Part shown: positions 1 through 10,367 of the stretch, one piece after another | Layout of the letters: each line of letters begins with the position of its first letter | Numbering within the stretch: the first letter of the stretch is position 1 | Assembly (NCBI GenBank): GCA_013002295.1 | Contig: JABDKI010000078.1 | Span: forward strand, 1-42,296 | Reading direction: 5' to 3' | Source: Altererythrobacter sp. | Lineage (GTDB): Bacteria > Pseudomonadota > Alphaproteobacteria > Sphingomonadales > Sphingomonadaceae | Length of the DNA: 42,296 nucleotides | Made by a program: the position numbers and the translations under genes | The notes under the pieces: generated by a model | Seen by the model: only the letters and a program-made list of their open reading frames with translations | The model's database searches: none | Told to the model about the DNA's origin: nothing

Positions 1-1184
1 CCACTGCAGCGCTCCACGCGTTGGCCCACGCCGCGCGCGAACGGTCTGAAGCCGTGCGCATCGGCATCACTGGATCAGTCGGCAAGACCGGCATGAAAGA
101 AGCCATCTTCCTCTCGCTGGATCGCGCAAGCCGGGGTAGCGCGCATCGCAGTATCCGCAGCTATAACAACCATGTCGGCGTGCCGTTGACGCTCGCTCGC
201 ATGCCTGCACGCAGCAAGTTCGGCGTGTTCGAAATGGGCATGAACCACGCAGGCGAGATCGCACCACTTGCTGGTCATGTTCGCCCGCATGTCGCGCTGA
301 TCACGACGATCGCACCCGCGCATATCGAAAATCTGGGCAGCCTTGAGGCGATTGCGGAAGAGAAAGTCTCGATCTTCTCTGGCCTGATGCCCGGCGGCAC
401 AGCGGTGATCCCCGCAGACAGTCCCTATTGCGAACAGATGCGCAAAGTGGCTGAGAAATACGGTGCAAAGATTGTCACTTTCGGTGCGGCCAAAGACGCA
501 GGCGTTCGTTTGCTCGATGCTATCCCCAGCGCCAATGGCGGCTCGCTAGTCACAGCCGATCTGGGCGACGCTCGCGTGTGCTTTTCAGTCGCCGAACCGG
601 GCGAGCACTGGATTGCCAATTCTCTCGGAGTGATGGCGGCGGTGAAAGCCGCAGGCGGTGACTTGGGTGCAGCTGGTCTTGCCCTTGCTGAGATGGGCGG
701 TCTCAAAGGGCGCGGTGCGCGCCATAATATCGCGGTTCCGGGCGGCAAGGCTCTGATGATCGATGAAAGCTACAACGCCAATCCAGCCTCCATGCGTGCG
801 ACGCTGCGCGCGCTGGGCCAAACACCGGCAACACGCCGCGTTGCTGTGCTTGGTAGCATGAAAGAATTGGGCGATTTCACCGACAAGTTCCATGCGCAGC
901 TGACCGAGCCCCTCTCTGAAGCAAAAGTGGACTATGCGGTGCTGGTGGGTGACGAGATGCGCGCCCTCGCTGCGGAGCTGGGGAAACCCGTTGGCATGTC
1001 GCTTGGCATTACCCATGGTTTCACGCATTGCGATAACCCAGCCGAGGCGATTGCGGCGCTGAACGAATTCGGGATCACGCAAGGGGATGCGATCCTGGTC
1101 AAAGGCTCCAATTCGGTCGGGCTCGGTGCGTTGGTGTCACATTTTACAGGGATTGGCGGGCCGCTCGTCCAGTGCAAAGCCTAG
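1..1184 (+). CDS. murF: MurF, UDP-MurNAc-tripeptide:D-Ala-D-Ala ligase (5' truncated)
   Basis: Cytoplasmic Mur ligase that adds D-Ala-D-Ala to UDP-MurNAc-tripeptide using ATP. The reading frame is open to the left window edge (first whole codon at base 3), so the N-terminal substrate domain is missing, roughly 70-90 residues judged from the usual 450-480. Visible are the P-loop GSVGKTG (about bases 72-92), the NNHVGVPLTL and EMGMNHAGEI motifs of the central ATPase domain, and DESYNANPASMRA of the C-terminal domain. It ends with TAG, 9 bases before mraY, as expected in a dcw cluster. The mid-domain motifs separate it from MurE, MurC and MurD. Confidence 0.96.
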   Translation, partial: TAALHALAHAARERSEAVRIGITGSVGKTGMKEAIFLSLDRASRGSAHRSIRSYNNHVGVPLTLARMPARSKFGVFEMGMNHAGEIAPLAGHVRPHVALITTIAPAHIENLGSLEAIAEEKVSIFSGLMPGGTAVIPADSPYCEQMRKVAEKYGAKIVTFGAAKDAGVRLLDAIPSANGGSLVTADLGDARVCFSVAEPGEHWIANSLGVMAAVKAAGGDLGAAGLALAEMGGLKGRGARHNIAVPGGKALMIDESYNANPASMRATLRALGQTPATRRVAVLGSMKELGDFTDKFHAQLTEPLSEAKVDYAVLVGDEMRALAAELGKPVGMSLGITHGFTHCDNPAEAIAALNEFGITQGDAILVKGSNSVGLGALVSHFTGIGGPLVQCKA

Positions 1185-1193
1185 GGCTAGAAA

Positions 1194-2264
1194 ATGCTTT
1201 ATCTGATCGCCGAATGGCTGGGTTTCGAAGGTGTGCTGAACCTCATTCGCTACCAGACCTTTCGTGCGGGCGCGACGTTGATCACTGCGCTGTTTTTCGG
1301 CCTTCTGATTGGTCCGCGCTTCATCAATCTTTTGCGCGTAAGGCAGGGCAAGGGGCAGCCGATCCGCGAAGACGGGCCACAGTCGCACTTTGCGAAGCGT
1401 GGTACACCTACGATGGGCGGGTTGATGATCCTTGTCTCGCTCAGCTTTTCGTTGCTGCTGTGGATGGACATAACCAATCCGCTTGTTTGGGCGTGTTTGG
1501 CCGTGACAATTGGTTTCGGCCTGATCGGTTTTCTCGACGATTATGACAAAGTGTCCAAGGCTAGCCATCGCGGTGTTTCGGGCAAGGTCCGCTTGCTGCT
1601 GGAGTTCATCGTTGCTGGTGTCGCAAGCTATATCATCGTGAGCCAGGTCAGCACCAATCTCTACGTGCCGTTCTTCAGCGGCGTTTCGATCCCGTTGGGG
1701 CCGTTCTACTTCGTCTTCGCAGCTGTGCTGATCGTGGGATTCGGCAATGCTGTGAACCTGACCGATGGACTGGATGGCCTCGCGATAATGCCGGTCATTA
1801 TCGCCGCGGGAACCTTTGCAATTATCGCATATCTTGTGGGCCGCGTGGATTATTCCGAATATCTCGGCATTCCTTATGTGGAGGGGGCAGGCGAGCTGGC
1901 GATATTCTGCGCCGCAATCATGGGAGCGGGGCTTGCCTTTCTGTGGTTCAACGCGCCGCCTGCTGCGGTCTTCATGGGTGACACCGGATCGCTGGCATTG
2001 GGCGGAGCCTTGGGCGCAATCGCCGTGGCGAGCCATCACGAGATTGTACTGCTGATTGTCGGCGGATTGTTCGTCGTCGAAACGGCCAGCGTCATCATTC
2101 AGGTGTTCTGGTTCAAGCGGACGGGCAAACGCGTCTTCCGCATGGCACCGATCCACCACCATTTCGAACAGCTCGGCTGGAGCGAGAGCAAGGTCGTTAT
2201 CCGTTTCTGGATTATCGCGATTGTGCTTGCGATGGCAGGCCTAGCTACGCTCAAGGTCAGGTGA
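1194..2264 (+). CDS. mraY: MraY, phospho-MurNAc-pentapeptide transferase
   Basis: Integral membrane enzyme that transfers phospho-MurNAc-pentapeptide from UDP to undecaprenyl phosphate, giving lipid I. The 356-residue length is normal for the family. Conserved parts are KRGTPTMGG (68-76), the aspartate motif FLDDYDK (113-119), [10 protein letters not shown] (188-197), [15 protein letters not shown] (252-266) and the HHH loop (321-323). About ten hydrophobic segments are visible. The ATG follows the murF stop by 9 bases, and murD starts 7 bases after its TGA, so it is co-transcribed. Confidence 0.98.
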   Translation: MLYLIAEWLGFEGVLNLIRYQTFRAGATLITALFFGLLIGPRFINLLRVRQGKGQPIREDGPQSHFAKRGTPTMGGLMILVSLSFSLLLWMDITNPLVWACLAVTIGFGLIGFLDDYDKVSKASHRGVSGKVRLLLEFIVAGVASYIIVSQVSTNLYVPFFSGVSIPLGPFYFVFAAVLIVGFGNAVNLTDGLDGLAIMPVIIAAGTFAIIAYLVGRVDYSEYLGIPYVEGAGELAIFCAAIMGAGLAFLWFNAPPAAVFMGDTGSLALGGALGAIAVASHHEIVLLIVGGLFVVETASVIIQVFWFKRTGKRVFRMAPIHHHFEQLGWSESKVVIRFWIIAIVLAMAGLATLKVR

Positions 2265-2271
2265 CGCACAC

Positions 2272-3633
2272 GTGATCACCGCGAAGGCCTTTGCAGGAAA
2301 ATCTTACGCGGTGCTTGGCCTCGCGCGCTCTGGCGCGGCGACGGTCGAGGCATTGTTGGCGAGCGGCGCGAATGTAACCGCATGGGACCGGCAGGATGTG
2401 GCGCGTGAACCGTTTGAGGGGCGTTGCGATCTGGCTGATCCGCTGGAAATGGACCTGACCGGTTTTGACGGCGTGGTTGTCTCTCCAGGCGTTCCCTTGA
2501 ACACCCATCCGATCAAACCGCATGCCGAAAAGTTTGGCGTGCCGGTGATCGGCGATATCGAGTTGTTCGCGCTCGCGCGCCCAGAACTGCCGCCGCATAA
2601 AGTTGTCGGGATTACGGGCACCAATGGCAAATCGACCACAACCGCGCTGGTGCACCATATCCTTAAGACTGCGGGCGTGCCGACCACGATGGGCGGCAAT
2701 ATCGGCCTGCCGATCCTGGCGCAGGAGCCTCTGCCTGAGGGCGGTGTCTATGTGCTGGAGCTGTCTAGCTACCAGATCGACCTGACCTATTCGCTCGATT
2801 GCGATGTCGCGGTGCTGCTCAATATCACGCCCGATCATCTGGATCGGTACGATGGTGATTTCGAGAAGTATGCTGCGAGCAAGCTGAGACTGTTCGAACT
2901 GCAGATGTCAGCCAGCCCTATGCATATCGCGGTGACAGGCGAATCTCAGCCGCTAGAGCCTGATGGTCTTCATACGCTAATTCCAAATCACAGACTGATG
3001 TGTTCGCTGGATTATTCTGATAGGCAATCGAACTGGCCAGCTTTGCTCGGCCCCCACAACCACCAGAACGCGGCCTGCGCAATCGCCACGTGCGAAGCGC
3101 TAGATCTCTCTGAAATCGAAATCGAACACGGCCTGCGCACCTTCACCGGCCTGCCCCATCGGATGGAGCTCGTCACGCGCCACGACGGCGTGCTTTATAT
3201 CAACGATAGCAAGGCGACCAATCCAGACAGCACAGCGCCAGCACTCGCAGCCTATCCGTCGGAAACGAGCGGCAAACCCCGAATTCATTGGATTGTCGGC
3301 GGACTGCCCAAGGAAGACGGGCTCGGGCCTTGCGAGCAGCACCTGGGCAATATCGCCGCCGCTTACACCATTGGCGAAGCGGGCCCGCGTTTTGCTGAAT
3401 TGCTTGAACCGCATGTGCATGTCGAGCGCGCCGAGATGCTTCAGGATGCAGTCAGCCGCGCCAAGGCATCGGCGCGCGAGGGAGACGTTATTCTGCTTTC
3501 ACCAGCCTGCGCCAGCTTTGACCAGTTTCGCGACTATGAAGCGCGCGGAGATCACTTCCGTCAGGCTGTCGCCGCGCTGACCGGTGCGCGCGAAGAGATA
3601 CAGTCCGCCTTGCTGGCCGGGGATGCCAAATGA
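2272..3633 (+). CDS. murD: MurD, UDP-MurNAc-L-alanine:D-glutamate ligase
   Basis: Cytoplasmic Mur ligase adding D-Glu to UDP-MurNAc-L-Ala. It has 453 residues and a GTG start (GTGATCACC). The N-terminal Rossmann-like domain begins KSYAVLGLARSG (10-21). The ATPase P-loop GTNGKST lies at 116-122 and is followed by GGNIGLPIL. The LNITPDHLDRYD and NDSKATNPDS motifs are typical of MurD. Its TGA overlaps the ftsW ATG (ATGA at 3630-3633), implying translational coupling. Confidence 0.97.
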   Translation: MITAKAFAGKSYAVLGLARSGAATVEALLASGANVTAWDRQDVAREPFEGRCDLADPLEMDLTGFDGVVVSPGVPLNTHPIKPHAEKFGVPVIGDIELFALARPELPPHKVVGITGTNGKSTTTALVHHILKTAGVPTTMGGNIGLPILAQEPLPEGGVYVLELSSYQIDLTYSLDCDVAVLLNITPDHLDRYDGDFEKYAASKLRLFELQMSASPMHIAVTGESQPLEPDGLHTLIPNHRLMCSLDYSDRQSNWPALLGPHNHQNAACAIATCEALDLSEIEIEHGLRTFTGLPHRMELVTRHDGVLYINDSKATNPDSTAPALAAYPSETSGKPRIHWIVGGLPKEDGLGPCEQHLGNIAAAYTIGEAGPRFAELLEPHVHVERAEMLQDAVSRAKASAREGDVILLSPACASFDQFRDYEARGDHFRQAVAALTGAREEIQSALLAGDAK

Positions 3634-4856
3634 GCACCGTCAAACCCTATATTCCCCGTCAGGGCGGCACTGCATCAAGCGGCGCGCATATGAAGCTGGA
3701 TTGGCGCGATCATCTGCGCATTTGGTGGCGAGAGATCGACAAGGTTCTGCTGACACTGATCCTGATGCTGATGGTGTTCGGCACCGCGGCCGTTGCATCC
3801 GCATCGCCCGCCAGTGCCTCACGGCTTTCCACCAGCGAGGTGCAGCTGAGCGAATTCTACTTTCTCAAGCAGCATATCGTGTGGCAATTTCTGGGCCTGA
3901 TCGCGATGATCGGCGTGTCCACGCTGACCCGCGAACGCGCGCGGCAAGCAGGCATCATGCTTGCCTCTGTAACGCTGGTTTTGCTCGCGCTGGTTCCGAT
4001 TTTCGGGTTTGAGCGCAATGGTGCGCAACGCTGGCTCGATCTGGGTTTTTCGCTTCAGCCGTCAGAATTCCTCAAGCCCGGTTTTGCTATTCTGCTTGCG
4101 TGGATTTTGAGCTTACGGCTGCGCGATCCCGAACTGCCGGTCGTGCCGATGGCGAGCGTGATCATGGGCGTTATTGCACTGTTACTGATGATGCAGCCGA
4201 ACTTGGGCGCGACACTGTTGTTTGCAGGCATCTGGTTTGTGCTGGTTCTGCTGTCTGGGATCAGCGTACAACGTTTGAGCATTATCGTAGGGACTGGGAT
4301 TGTCGGGCTGACGGCGGCCTATTTCCTGTATGACAATGCGCGGCACCGGATTGATGCCTTCCTGGGTGGCGGCACGGCGTTTGATCAAGTTGATCTGGCG
4401 CAGCGGACGTTGATGGCGGGCGGCTGGACCGGCACAGGATTGTGGCTGGGCGTCCGCAAAATGAACCTGCCCGAAGCGCATACGGACTACATATTCTCTG
4501 TCATCGGGGAGGAGTTCGGTCTTATCACCTGCGCTCTGGTAGTTGTGCTTTACCTTGCGATCGTGTGGCGTGTGCTTGTGCGGCTGGTGGATGAGGAGAA
4601 CCTGTTTGCTGTGCTCGCAAGCGCGGGTTTGATTGCAGCCATAGGCGGGCAAGCCTTCATCAATATCCTTGTCAATCTGCAGCTCTTCCCGTCTAAGGGC
4701 ATGACCTTGCCGTTGATCAGCTACGGCGGATCATCAACTATCGCCATGTGCCTTACAGTTGGGCTATTGCTGGCTATCACGCGTCGTAATCCGTTCCTGA
4801 AGCGGGAGACTCCTGGTCTGAAGGCGATGATGGAACGCAAGGAGGAAGCTGCATGA
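3630..4856 (+). CDS. ftsW: FtsW, SEDS-family septal peptidoglycan glycosyltransferase
   Basis: Polytopic inner-membrane SEDS protein that polymerises lipid II at the division site together with the cognate class B PBP (FtsI), whose gene is not in this window. Of 408 residues, the first 30 or so form a hydrophilic tail, followed by about ten hydrophobic segments. SEDS hallmarks are NGAQRWLDLG (130-139) with QPSEFLK, the AHTDYIF loop with the conserved Asp near 286, and GMTLPLISYGGSS (357-369). The start is taken at the ATGA overlap with murD. An internal Met at 21 (MKLDWRDH) is an alternative start. It overlaps murG by 4 bases. Confidence 0.96.
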   Translation: MSTVKPYIPRQGGTASSGAHMKLDWRDHLRIWWREIDKVLLTLILMLMVFGTAAVASASPASASRLSTSEVQLSEFYFLKQHIVWQFLGLIAMIGVSTLTRERARQAGIMLASVTLVLLALVPIFGFERNGAQRWLDLGFSLQPSEFLKPGFAILLAWILSLRLRDPELPVVPMASVIMGVIALLLMMQPNLGATLLFAGIWFVLVLLSGISVQRLSIIVGTGIVGLTAAYFLYDNARHRIDAFLGGGTAFDQVDLAQRTLMAGGWTGTGLWLGVRKMNLPEAHTDYIFSVIGEEFGLITCALVVVLYLAIVWRVLVRLVDEENLFAVLASAGLIAAIGGQAFINILVNLQLFPSKGMTLPLISYGGSSTIAMCLTVGLLLAITRRNPFLKRETPGLKAMMERKEEAA

Positions 4857-6148
4857 GCGGCTCGACACGCACAGGCTCAAGCCGGCATTTCGTGCTGGCG
4901 GCGGGCGGGACAGGTGGGCACCTGATCCCGGCATTCGCCCTTGCGACAGAACTGGATCAGCGCGGGCATCACGTGGCGCTGATTACCGATGAGCGCGGCG
5001 CGGAAATCCCCGGCAAGCCGGATTTCCTGACGTCGCATGTCATCCCGGCCGGGCGCTTTGGCAAGAACCCGCTGCGCTGGTTTGGCGGGCTGAAGGCTTT
5101 GCTAGAGGGGCGGCGTATGGCGCTGCGCCTGTTTGAAAGCTTTGAACCGACCGCCGTGGTTGGATTTGGCGGATATCCGGCGGCCCCGGCCATGCTAGCG
5201 GCGACAAGTGCAGACATTCCCAGCGTGATCCACGAGCAAAATGCAGTTTTGGGCCGCGTGAACCGCATGTTGGCCGGACGCGTAGATGCGATTGCAACCG
5301 CGTTCACAGAGATCGAACGACTGAAGCATAAGCATATCGACAAGGTGCATCTGGTCGGCAATCCGGTCCGCCCCGAAGTGCTGGCACTGCGCGATGAAGA
5401 TTTCCCGCCGTTTACCGAAGACGGCTTGCTGAAAGTGCTGGTCACCGGCGGCAGTCAGGGGGCAAGCATCCTGTCAGAAGTTGTGCCGGATGGACTGGCC
5501 ATGTTGCCACCGGCGCTGCGCCAACGCTTGCAAGTCACTCAGCAATGCCGCGCGGAAGACCTCGACCGCGTTCGTGAGCGATATCGCAGACATGACATCC
5601 CGGCAGAGCTGGGCACCTATTTTGAGGATATGGAAGCGCGGCTGGCGGAATGTCATTTGTTCATTGGCCGCGCGGGAGCTTCGACGATAGCTGAGCTGAC
5701 CGCTGTGGGTCGCCCGGGTATTCTTATCCCACTGCCCATAGCGACAGACGATCACCAGGCTGCGAATACCCGCGAAATGGTGAAGGCGGGCGGAGCGCGC
5801 ATGATCCGCCAGCCGGCGGTTACGGTTGGCGAAGTCAGCGGCCTGGAAGACAAGGACAATCGAGAGCGCATTGCGCAATCTGATGCTCTGCAAAAGCTTT
5901 CCAAAGACATCTCGCTGCAAATCCAAGCCATGGCGAAAGCACCGCAATCGCTGGCCAATGCGGCCCATGCTGCATGGAATTGCGGGCGACCCGATGCGGC
6001 CAAAAACTTGGCCGATCTGGTGGAAAGCTTTGGCGGCGCGGATATGATGGACGTCATCCGTGTTGGCGAGACTGCCAAAGATATCGCTGCGGAACGTTCG
6101 GCATCTGCTTCGCCCGCTACTCGCGATGTCGGGAGTGACGGCAAGTGA
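4853..6148 (+). CDS. murG: MurG, lipid II synthase (GlcNAc transferase)
   Basis: Peripheral membrane glycosyltransferase converting lipid I to lipid II with UDP-GlcNAc. The first G-loop GGTGGH is at 18-23, the second VTGGSQG at 197-203, and the donor-site motif GRAGAST at 272-278. At 431 residues it is longer than the usual 355-390. The excess is a polar stretch at about 324-352 and a hydrophilic tail of about 36 residues after [10 protein letters not shown] (385-394). Both are in frame and run straight into the GTGA overlap with murC, so this looks like natural extension rather than a frameshift. Confidence 0.96.
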   Translation: MSGSTRTGSSRHFVLAAGGTGGHLIPAFALATELDQRGHHVALITDERGAEIPGKPDFLTSHVIPAGRFGKNPLRWFGGLKALLEGRRMALRLFESFEPTAVVGFGGYPAAPAMLAATSADIPSVIHEQNAVLGRVNRMLAGRVDAIATAFTEIERLKHKHIDKVHLVGNPVRPEVLALRDEDFPPFTEDGLLKVLVTGGSQGASILSEVVPDGLAMLPPALRQRLQVTQQCRAEDLDRVRERYRRHDIPAELGTYFEDMEARLAECHLFIGRAGASTIAELTAVGRPGILIPLPIATDDHQAANTREMVKAGGARMIRQPAVTVGEVSGLEDKDNRERIAQSDALQKLSKDISLQIQAMAKAPQSLANAAHAAWNCGRPDAAKNLADLVESFGGADMMDVIRVGETAKDIAAERSASASPATRDVGSDGK

Positions 6149-7584
6149 AGGGTGTCGGCACCGAGATTGGCGTGATCCACTTTGTCGGCATTGGCGGGAT
6201 CGGCATGTCCGGCATTGCCGAGGTGATGCACAATCTCGGATACAAGGTTCAGGGTTCTGATCTTAATGAGGGCCCCAGTGTCGAGCGGCTGCGCGCGCAA
6301 GGCATTTCGGTGCACATTGGGCATGAGAAGGAAAATGTCGAAGGGGCTGCCGTGGTGGTCACTTCAACCGCAGTGCGGCGAAGCAATCCCGAAGTCGCAC
6401 ATGCGCTCGAGAACCGAATTCCGGTGGTGCGCCGCGCGGAAATGCTCGCGGAATTGATGCGGTTGAAATCGACCGTTGCGGTCGCGGGCACCCATGGGAA
6501 AACCACCACAACCAGTATGATCGCGGCGTTGCTTGATCGTGGGAACATTGATCCCACAGTGATCAATGGCGGGATTATCGAGCAATATGGCTCCAATGCG
6601 CGCATGGGCGACAGCGATTGGATGGTGGTTGAAGCTGATGAAAGCGATGGCAGCTTCCTACGGCTCGATGGCACGATTGCGGTTGTTACGAATATCGATC
6701 CCGAGCATCTGGATCACTACGGTGATTTCGACGGCGTGAAGCGCGCATTTGTCGAATTCATTCACAATGTCCCGTTTTACGGCGCAGCCATTCTGTGCAT
6801 CGACCATCCCGAAGTTCAGGCCGTGATCGGGCAGGTTCGCGATCGCAAAGTCGTGACATATGGATTTTCGCTTCAGGCGGATATTTGCGGCGTAAACATC
6901 CGATCCGAAGCTGGCGGCAATGTATTTGACGTTATCGTGCGTCAGCGCGGTGAGGAGGATCGCCAGATCGAAGGCGTTCACTTGCCTATGCCGGGCCGTC
7001 ACAATGTGCAGAATGCGTTGGCGGCGATTGCTGTTGCGATCGAGATGGGCTGCCCGGACGATGTAATCCGCGAAGGCTTTGGTCAATTCGGCGGCGTTCG
7101 GCGGCGCTTCACAAAAGTCGGCGAAGTGGCCTGCAACGGCGGTATCGCTGCAATCATTGATGACTACGCTCATCACCCGGTTGAAATCACAGCCGTGCTC
7201 AACGCAGCACGCGAAGCGGTAGGCGGCGATAATGGTGGCCGTGTGTTCGCCGTTGCGCAGCCGCACCGCTACACGCGCCTTCGGGATCTGATGGGCGAGT
7301 TTCAGGCATGCTTCAACGAAGCCGACCATGTCTATGTTACGCCGGTCTACACAGCGGGCGAAGACCCCATCGATGGCGTGAACGCCGCTGCCTTGGTTGC
7401 AGGATTGAAGTCGCGCGGGCACCGATCGGCTGTGGCCGTAGCTGACCAGACCGAGCTTGCGGGAGCTCTCGCCAGTGAACTGAACGCTGGAGACATCGTC
7501 GTTTGCCTGGGTGCCGGTGATATCACCAAATGGGCTGCGGGCCTCGCAGGCGCGATCGAGAGCGCGCGCGGAGGCAAGCCATGA
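6145..7584 (+). CDS. murC: MurC, UDP-MurNAc:L-alanine ligase
   Basis: Cytoplasmic Mur ligase that adds the first amino acid, L-Ala, to UDP-MurNAc. It has 479 residues with the UDP-binding glycine loop [12 protein letters not shown] (12-23), P-loop GTHGKTTT (115-122), EADESDGSF, and [13 protein letters not shown]. The C-terminal domain carries [10 protein letters not shown]. The start is GTG in a GTGA overlap with the murG stop. The next gene, murB, starts at the ATGA covering its own stop. Confidence 0.97.
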   Translation: MKGVGTEIGVIHFVGIGGIGMSGIAEVMHNLGYKVQGSDLNEGPSVERLRAQGISVHIGHEKENVEGAAVVVTSTAVRRSNPEVAHALENRIPVVRRAEMLAELMRLKSTVAVAGTHGKTTTTSMIAALLDRGNIDPTVINGGIIEQYGSNARMGDSDWMVVEADESDGSFLRLDGTIAVVTNIDPEHLDHYGDFDGVKRAFVEFIHNVPFYGAAILCIDHPEVQAVIGQVRDRKVVTYGFSLQADICGVNIRSEAGGNVFDVIVRQRGEEDRQIEGVHLPMPGRHNVQNALAAIAVAIEMGCPDDVIREGFGQFGGVRRRFTKVGEVACNGGIAAIIDDYAHHPVEITAVLNAAREAVGGDNGGRVFAVAQPHRYTRLRDLMGEFQACFNEADHVYVTPVYTAGEDPIDGVNAAALVAGLKSRGHRSAVAVADQTELAGALASELNAGDIVVCLGAGDITKWAAGLAGAIESARGGKP

Positions 7585-8474
7585 TGGCTGACACGCTTCC
7601 AAAGGTGCGCGGCAAACTCGCTCCGAATGCGCCGCTCGCAAAACTCGTTTGGTTCAAGACTGGCGGTAATGCAGACTGGCTGTTCGAGCCCGCCGATATT
7701 GACGATTTGCGCGACTTTCTCAGCGCATTGGATCGCGCGATGCCGGTCATGGCTCTTGGCCTTGGGTCGAACATGATCGTGCGCGATGGTGGCGTCGAAG
7801 GCGTTGTTGTTCGTTTGGGCAAGGCGTTTTCAGGCGTCAAAGTTCTTGACGATCATCAGCTTGAATGCGGCGGCGGTGCCAGCGGTATCCTTGTATCTTC
7901 CACTGCCCGTGATGCCGGGATAGCCGGGCTCGAATTTTTGCGCGGCATACCCGGTACAGTGGGCGGGTTCGTGCGTATGAACGGTGGCGCTTACGGGCGC
8001 GAGGTCGCGGACATCTTGATTGATTGTGACGTGATGTTCCCATGCGGAAAACTGTCTCGCGTGCCGGTTGAAGAGCTGGCCTATTCTTATCGCCATTCGG
8101 AACTGGCTTCAGGAGCGATCGTCGTCTCGGCCCGTTTTCAAGGCACTCCGGGTGATCCAGCAGCGATTGGCGCAGAGATGGACCGCATCGCGAAAGCGCG
8201 CGAAGAATCGCAGCCACTGCGTACCAAGACCGGTGGATCGACTTTCAAGAACCCGGATGGCCACAAGGCCTGGGAACTGGTCGATGCGGCGGGTTGCCGC
8301 GGGCTGACCATGGGCGGCGCTCAGGTGAGCGAGAAACACACCAATTTCCTCATAAACACTGGCGATGCGACCAGCAGCGATATCGAAGCGCTGGGCGAAG
8401 AGGTGCGCCGCCGCGTGCGTGCGAACTCCGGCGTCGAGCTGCAATGGGAGATCCAGAGGGTGGGGCGGCCATGA
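7581..8474 (+). CDS. murB: MurB, UDP-GlcNAc-enolpyruvate reductase
   Basis: FAD- and NADPH-dependent cytoplasmic reductase making UDP-MurNAc. From the ATG at 7581 (sequence MMADTLPKV) it has 297 residues. ATG 7584 is equally possible, and the frame stays open further upstream, but the ATGA overlap with murC favours this start. FAD-binding motifs are [12 protein letters not shown] (60-71) and GIPGTVGG (122-129). The catalytic serine lies in TGGSTFKNP (217-225), and the C-terminal VELQWEI carries the conserved Glu near 290. It overlaps ddl by 4 bases. Confidence 0.96.
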   Translation: MMADTLPKVRGKLAPNAPLAKLVWFKTGGNADWLFEPADIDDLRDFLSALDRAMPVMALGLGSNMIVRDGGVEGVVVRLGKAFSGVKVLDDHQLECGGGASGILVSSTARDAGIAGLEFLRGIPGTVGGFVRMNGGAYGREVADILIDCDVMFPCGKLSRVPVEELAYSYRHSELASGAIVVSARFQGTPGDPAAIGAEMDRIAKAREESQPLRTKTGGSTFKNPDGHKAWELVDAAGCRGLTMGGAQVSEKHTNFLINTGDATSSDIEALGEEVRRRVRANSGVELQWEIQRVGRP

Positions 8475-9457
8475 GTTTGCTACCCAAACTTCATGTCGCG
8501 GTCCTGATGGGCGGCTGGGCCAATGAACGCGAAGTCTCGCTGATGAGCGGTAATGGCGTTGCCGATGCGCTCGAAAGCAAGGGCCACCGAGTCACCCGGA
8601 TCGATATGGATCGGCAGGTTGCTGCCCGTATTGCAGAGGCTGCGCCCGATGTGGTGTTCAATGCGCTGCATGGCGTACCTGGTGAGGATGGCAGCGTGCA
8701 GGGCATGCTCGATCTGATGGGTGTTCCTTACACACATTCAGGCCTTGCGACCTCGGTCATCGCGATCGACAAACAGCTGACCAAAATGGTGCTTGGGCCG
8801 CACGGCGTGCCTTTTCCAGGTGGACGGATTGTGAGCCGTGAAGAGATATTCGAGCGTGATCCGCTGCCGCGCCCCTATGTGCTGAAACCGGTCAATGAAG
8901 GTTCCTCGGTCGGTGTCGCCATCGTCACGGAGACAAGCAATTATGGCAATCCGATCGCGCCTGATGCGACCGGCCCATGGCAGGATTTTGAAGAACTGCT
9001 CGCAGAGCCGTTTATCAAAGGGCGCGAGATGACGACAGCTGTGATTGATACGCCCAAGGGCCCGCGCGCGCTAGGCGTCACCGAGCTGGTTATCGACGCA
9101 GGTTTCTACGACTACGAGCACAAATATACGAACGGTAAGACAGTCCATGTTTGCCCCGCGCAAATCCCGCCAGAGATCGCAGCTCTGTGTGAACAATACG
9201 CTCAAACCGCGCATCAGCGGCTAGGGTGTAGCGGAGTTAGCCGTACCGATTTTCGCTGGGATGATGAGCAGGGCGAGGATGGCCTGTTTGTGCTCGAAAC
9301 CAATACCCAGCCCGGCATGACACCGCTCAGCCTGGTGCCAGAACAGGGCAAATTTGCCGGGATGGAGTATGCCGATCTGGTGGAAACGGTGATCGCAGCA
9401 GCCTTGCGCAAGCATGCGCCGGAAAAGCTGATTGGAGGCACTTATGGCGACGATTAA
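8471..9457 (+). CDS. ddl: D-alanine--D-alanine ligase
   Basis: ATP-grasp ligase making D-Ala-D-Ala, the substrate of MurF. It has 328 residues from the ATG that overlaps the murB stop (ATGA at 8471). Upstream in-frame codons exist but would run 177 bases into murB. Motifs are LMGGWANEREVSL (12-24, catalytic Glu near 19), HGVPGEDGSVQG (67-78), KPVNEGSSVGV (139-149) and the C-terminal metal-binding ETNTQPGMT. Its place between murB and ftsQ matches the alphaproteobacterial dcw order. The ftsQ start lies 14 bases inside its 3' end. Confidence 0.97.
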   Translation: MSLLPKLHVAVLMGGWANEREVSLMSGNGVADALESKGHRVTRIDMDRQVAARIAEAAPDVVFNALHGVPGEDGSVQGMLDLMGVPYTHSGLATSVIAIDKQLTKMVLGPHGVPFPGGRIVSREEIFERDPLPRPYVLKPVNEGSSVGVAIVTETSNYGNPIAPDATGPWQDFEELLAEPFIKGREMTTAVIDTPKGPRALGVTELVIDAGFYDYEHKYTNGKTVHVCPAQIPPEIAALCEQYAQTAHQRLGCSGVSRTDFRWDDEQGEDGLFVLETNTQPGMTPLSLVPEQGKFAGMEYADLVETVIAAALRKHAPEKLIGGTYGDD

Positions 9458-10367
9458 ACGCTCTGCCAAAGGCGCTCGCCGCACCGCGAAGGCCAATGCG
9501 CGCGCCAACACCGCGCGCAAGGCGAAGAAGACAACCGGCGGGTTCATCGATTGGCTGATGGGCTTGCTGCCGTTCACCGAAGAGCAGTTGCAACGCATTT
9601 TCCTGTGGTTGATCATTGCCGCAGCACTTGTTGCAGCATGGTTCATTGCAAGCATCTCTGGGGCGACTGCTCTGGTTCAGGCGCAGATTTCTCTGTCCGC
9701 TGCCAATGCTGGATTTGAAGTGCGCCATGTGCGGGTCTCTGGCGTCGAACGGATGAATGAAGACCGTGTCTACGAACGTGTGGTTAGCCAACGCAACGAG
9801 CCTATGCCGGACGTGGACGTCACCGCAATTCGTGAGGAGCTGCTCGAATTGCCTTGGGTGAAGGACGCTCGCGTTTCCCGGCAACTTCCCGGGACGCTTG
9901 CGATCGATGTAGTCGAGCGAGTGCCGCATGCGGTGCTGCAAAGGCCCGATCGCCTCGTGCTGGTTGACGTTGAAGGCAACGAACTTGAGCCGATCAACCG
10001 CACCGCAATTGGCGATCGGTTGGTAATTTCCGGCCCTGGCGCCGTGCGGCAAGTCAAGCAGCTCGAAAATCTGCTCGAAGCTGCACCTGCGATCCGTCCG
10101 CAAGTGCGCGCGGCAGAATGGGTCGGCAATCGCCGCTGGAATTTGACCTTCAAAAGCAATCAGGTATTGGCGCTGCCGCAAGGCGAAGACGAAGCCGCAG
10201 TCGCGCTGGTGTCCTTTGCACGGCTCGACGGTCAAAACCGTTTGATTGGCGGTGAGGTGACGACATTCGACATGCGCGCACCGCCGCGCATCTACATGCG
10301 TATTCCTGGTAGGGCAGACCAGGTTTTGGGCGACAGTGATGACGGAGAAACCACCCCTGATGACTAG
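9444..10367 (+). CDS. ftsQ: FtsQ, divisome bitopic membrane protein
   Basis: Inner-membrane division protein of the FtsQLB subcomplex. The ATG at 9444 was chosen because GGAGG sits at 9434-9438, well spaced, and the start overlaps the ddl end. A TTG at 9432 in the same frame would add four residues and is unlikely. Of 307 residues, the first 50 are Lys/Arg/Ala-rich and cytoplasmic. One membrane segment follows at about 52-72, then a POTRA domain beginning FEVRHVRVSG (91-100), then the beta domain. Its TAG overlaps the ftsA start region. Confidence 0.93.
   Translation: MATIKRSAKGARRTAKANARANTARKAKKTTGGFIDWLMGLLPFTEEQLQRIFLWLIIAAALVAAWFIASISGATALVQAQISLSAANAGFEVRHVRVSGVERMNEDRVYERVVSQRNEPMPDVDVTAIREELLELPWVKDARVSRQLPGTLAIDVVERVPHAVLQRPDRLVLVDVEGNELEPINRTAIGDRLVISGPGAVRQVKQLENLLEAAPAIRPQVRAAEWVGNRRWNLTFKSNQVLALPQGEDEAAVALVSFARLDGQNRLIGGEVTTFDMRAPPRIYMRIPGRADQVLGDSDDGETTPDD

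Noticed and set aside
1137-2162. Long open frame of 341 codons on the minus strand opposite mraY
   Set aside because: Composition is typical of an antisense shadow in GC-rich DNA (Arg/His/Gln-rich, no domain), and mraY on the other strand is certain.
6658-7641. 327-codon open frame on the minus strand opposite murC
   Set aside because: Antisense shadow of a certain gene with no domain features.
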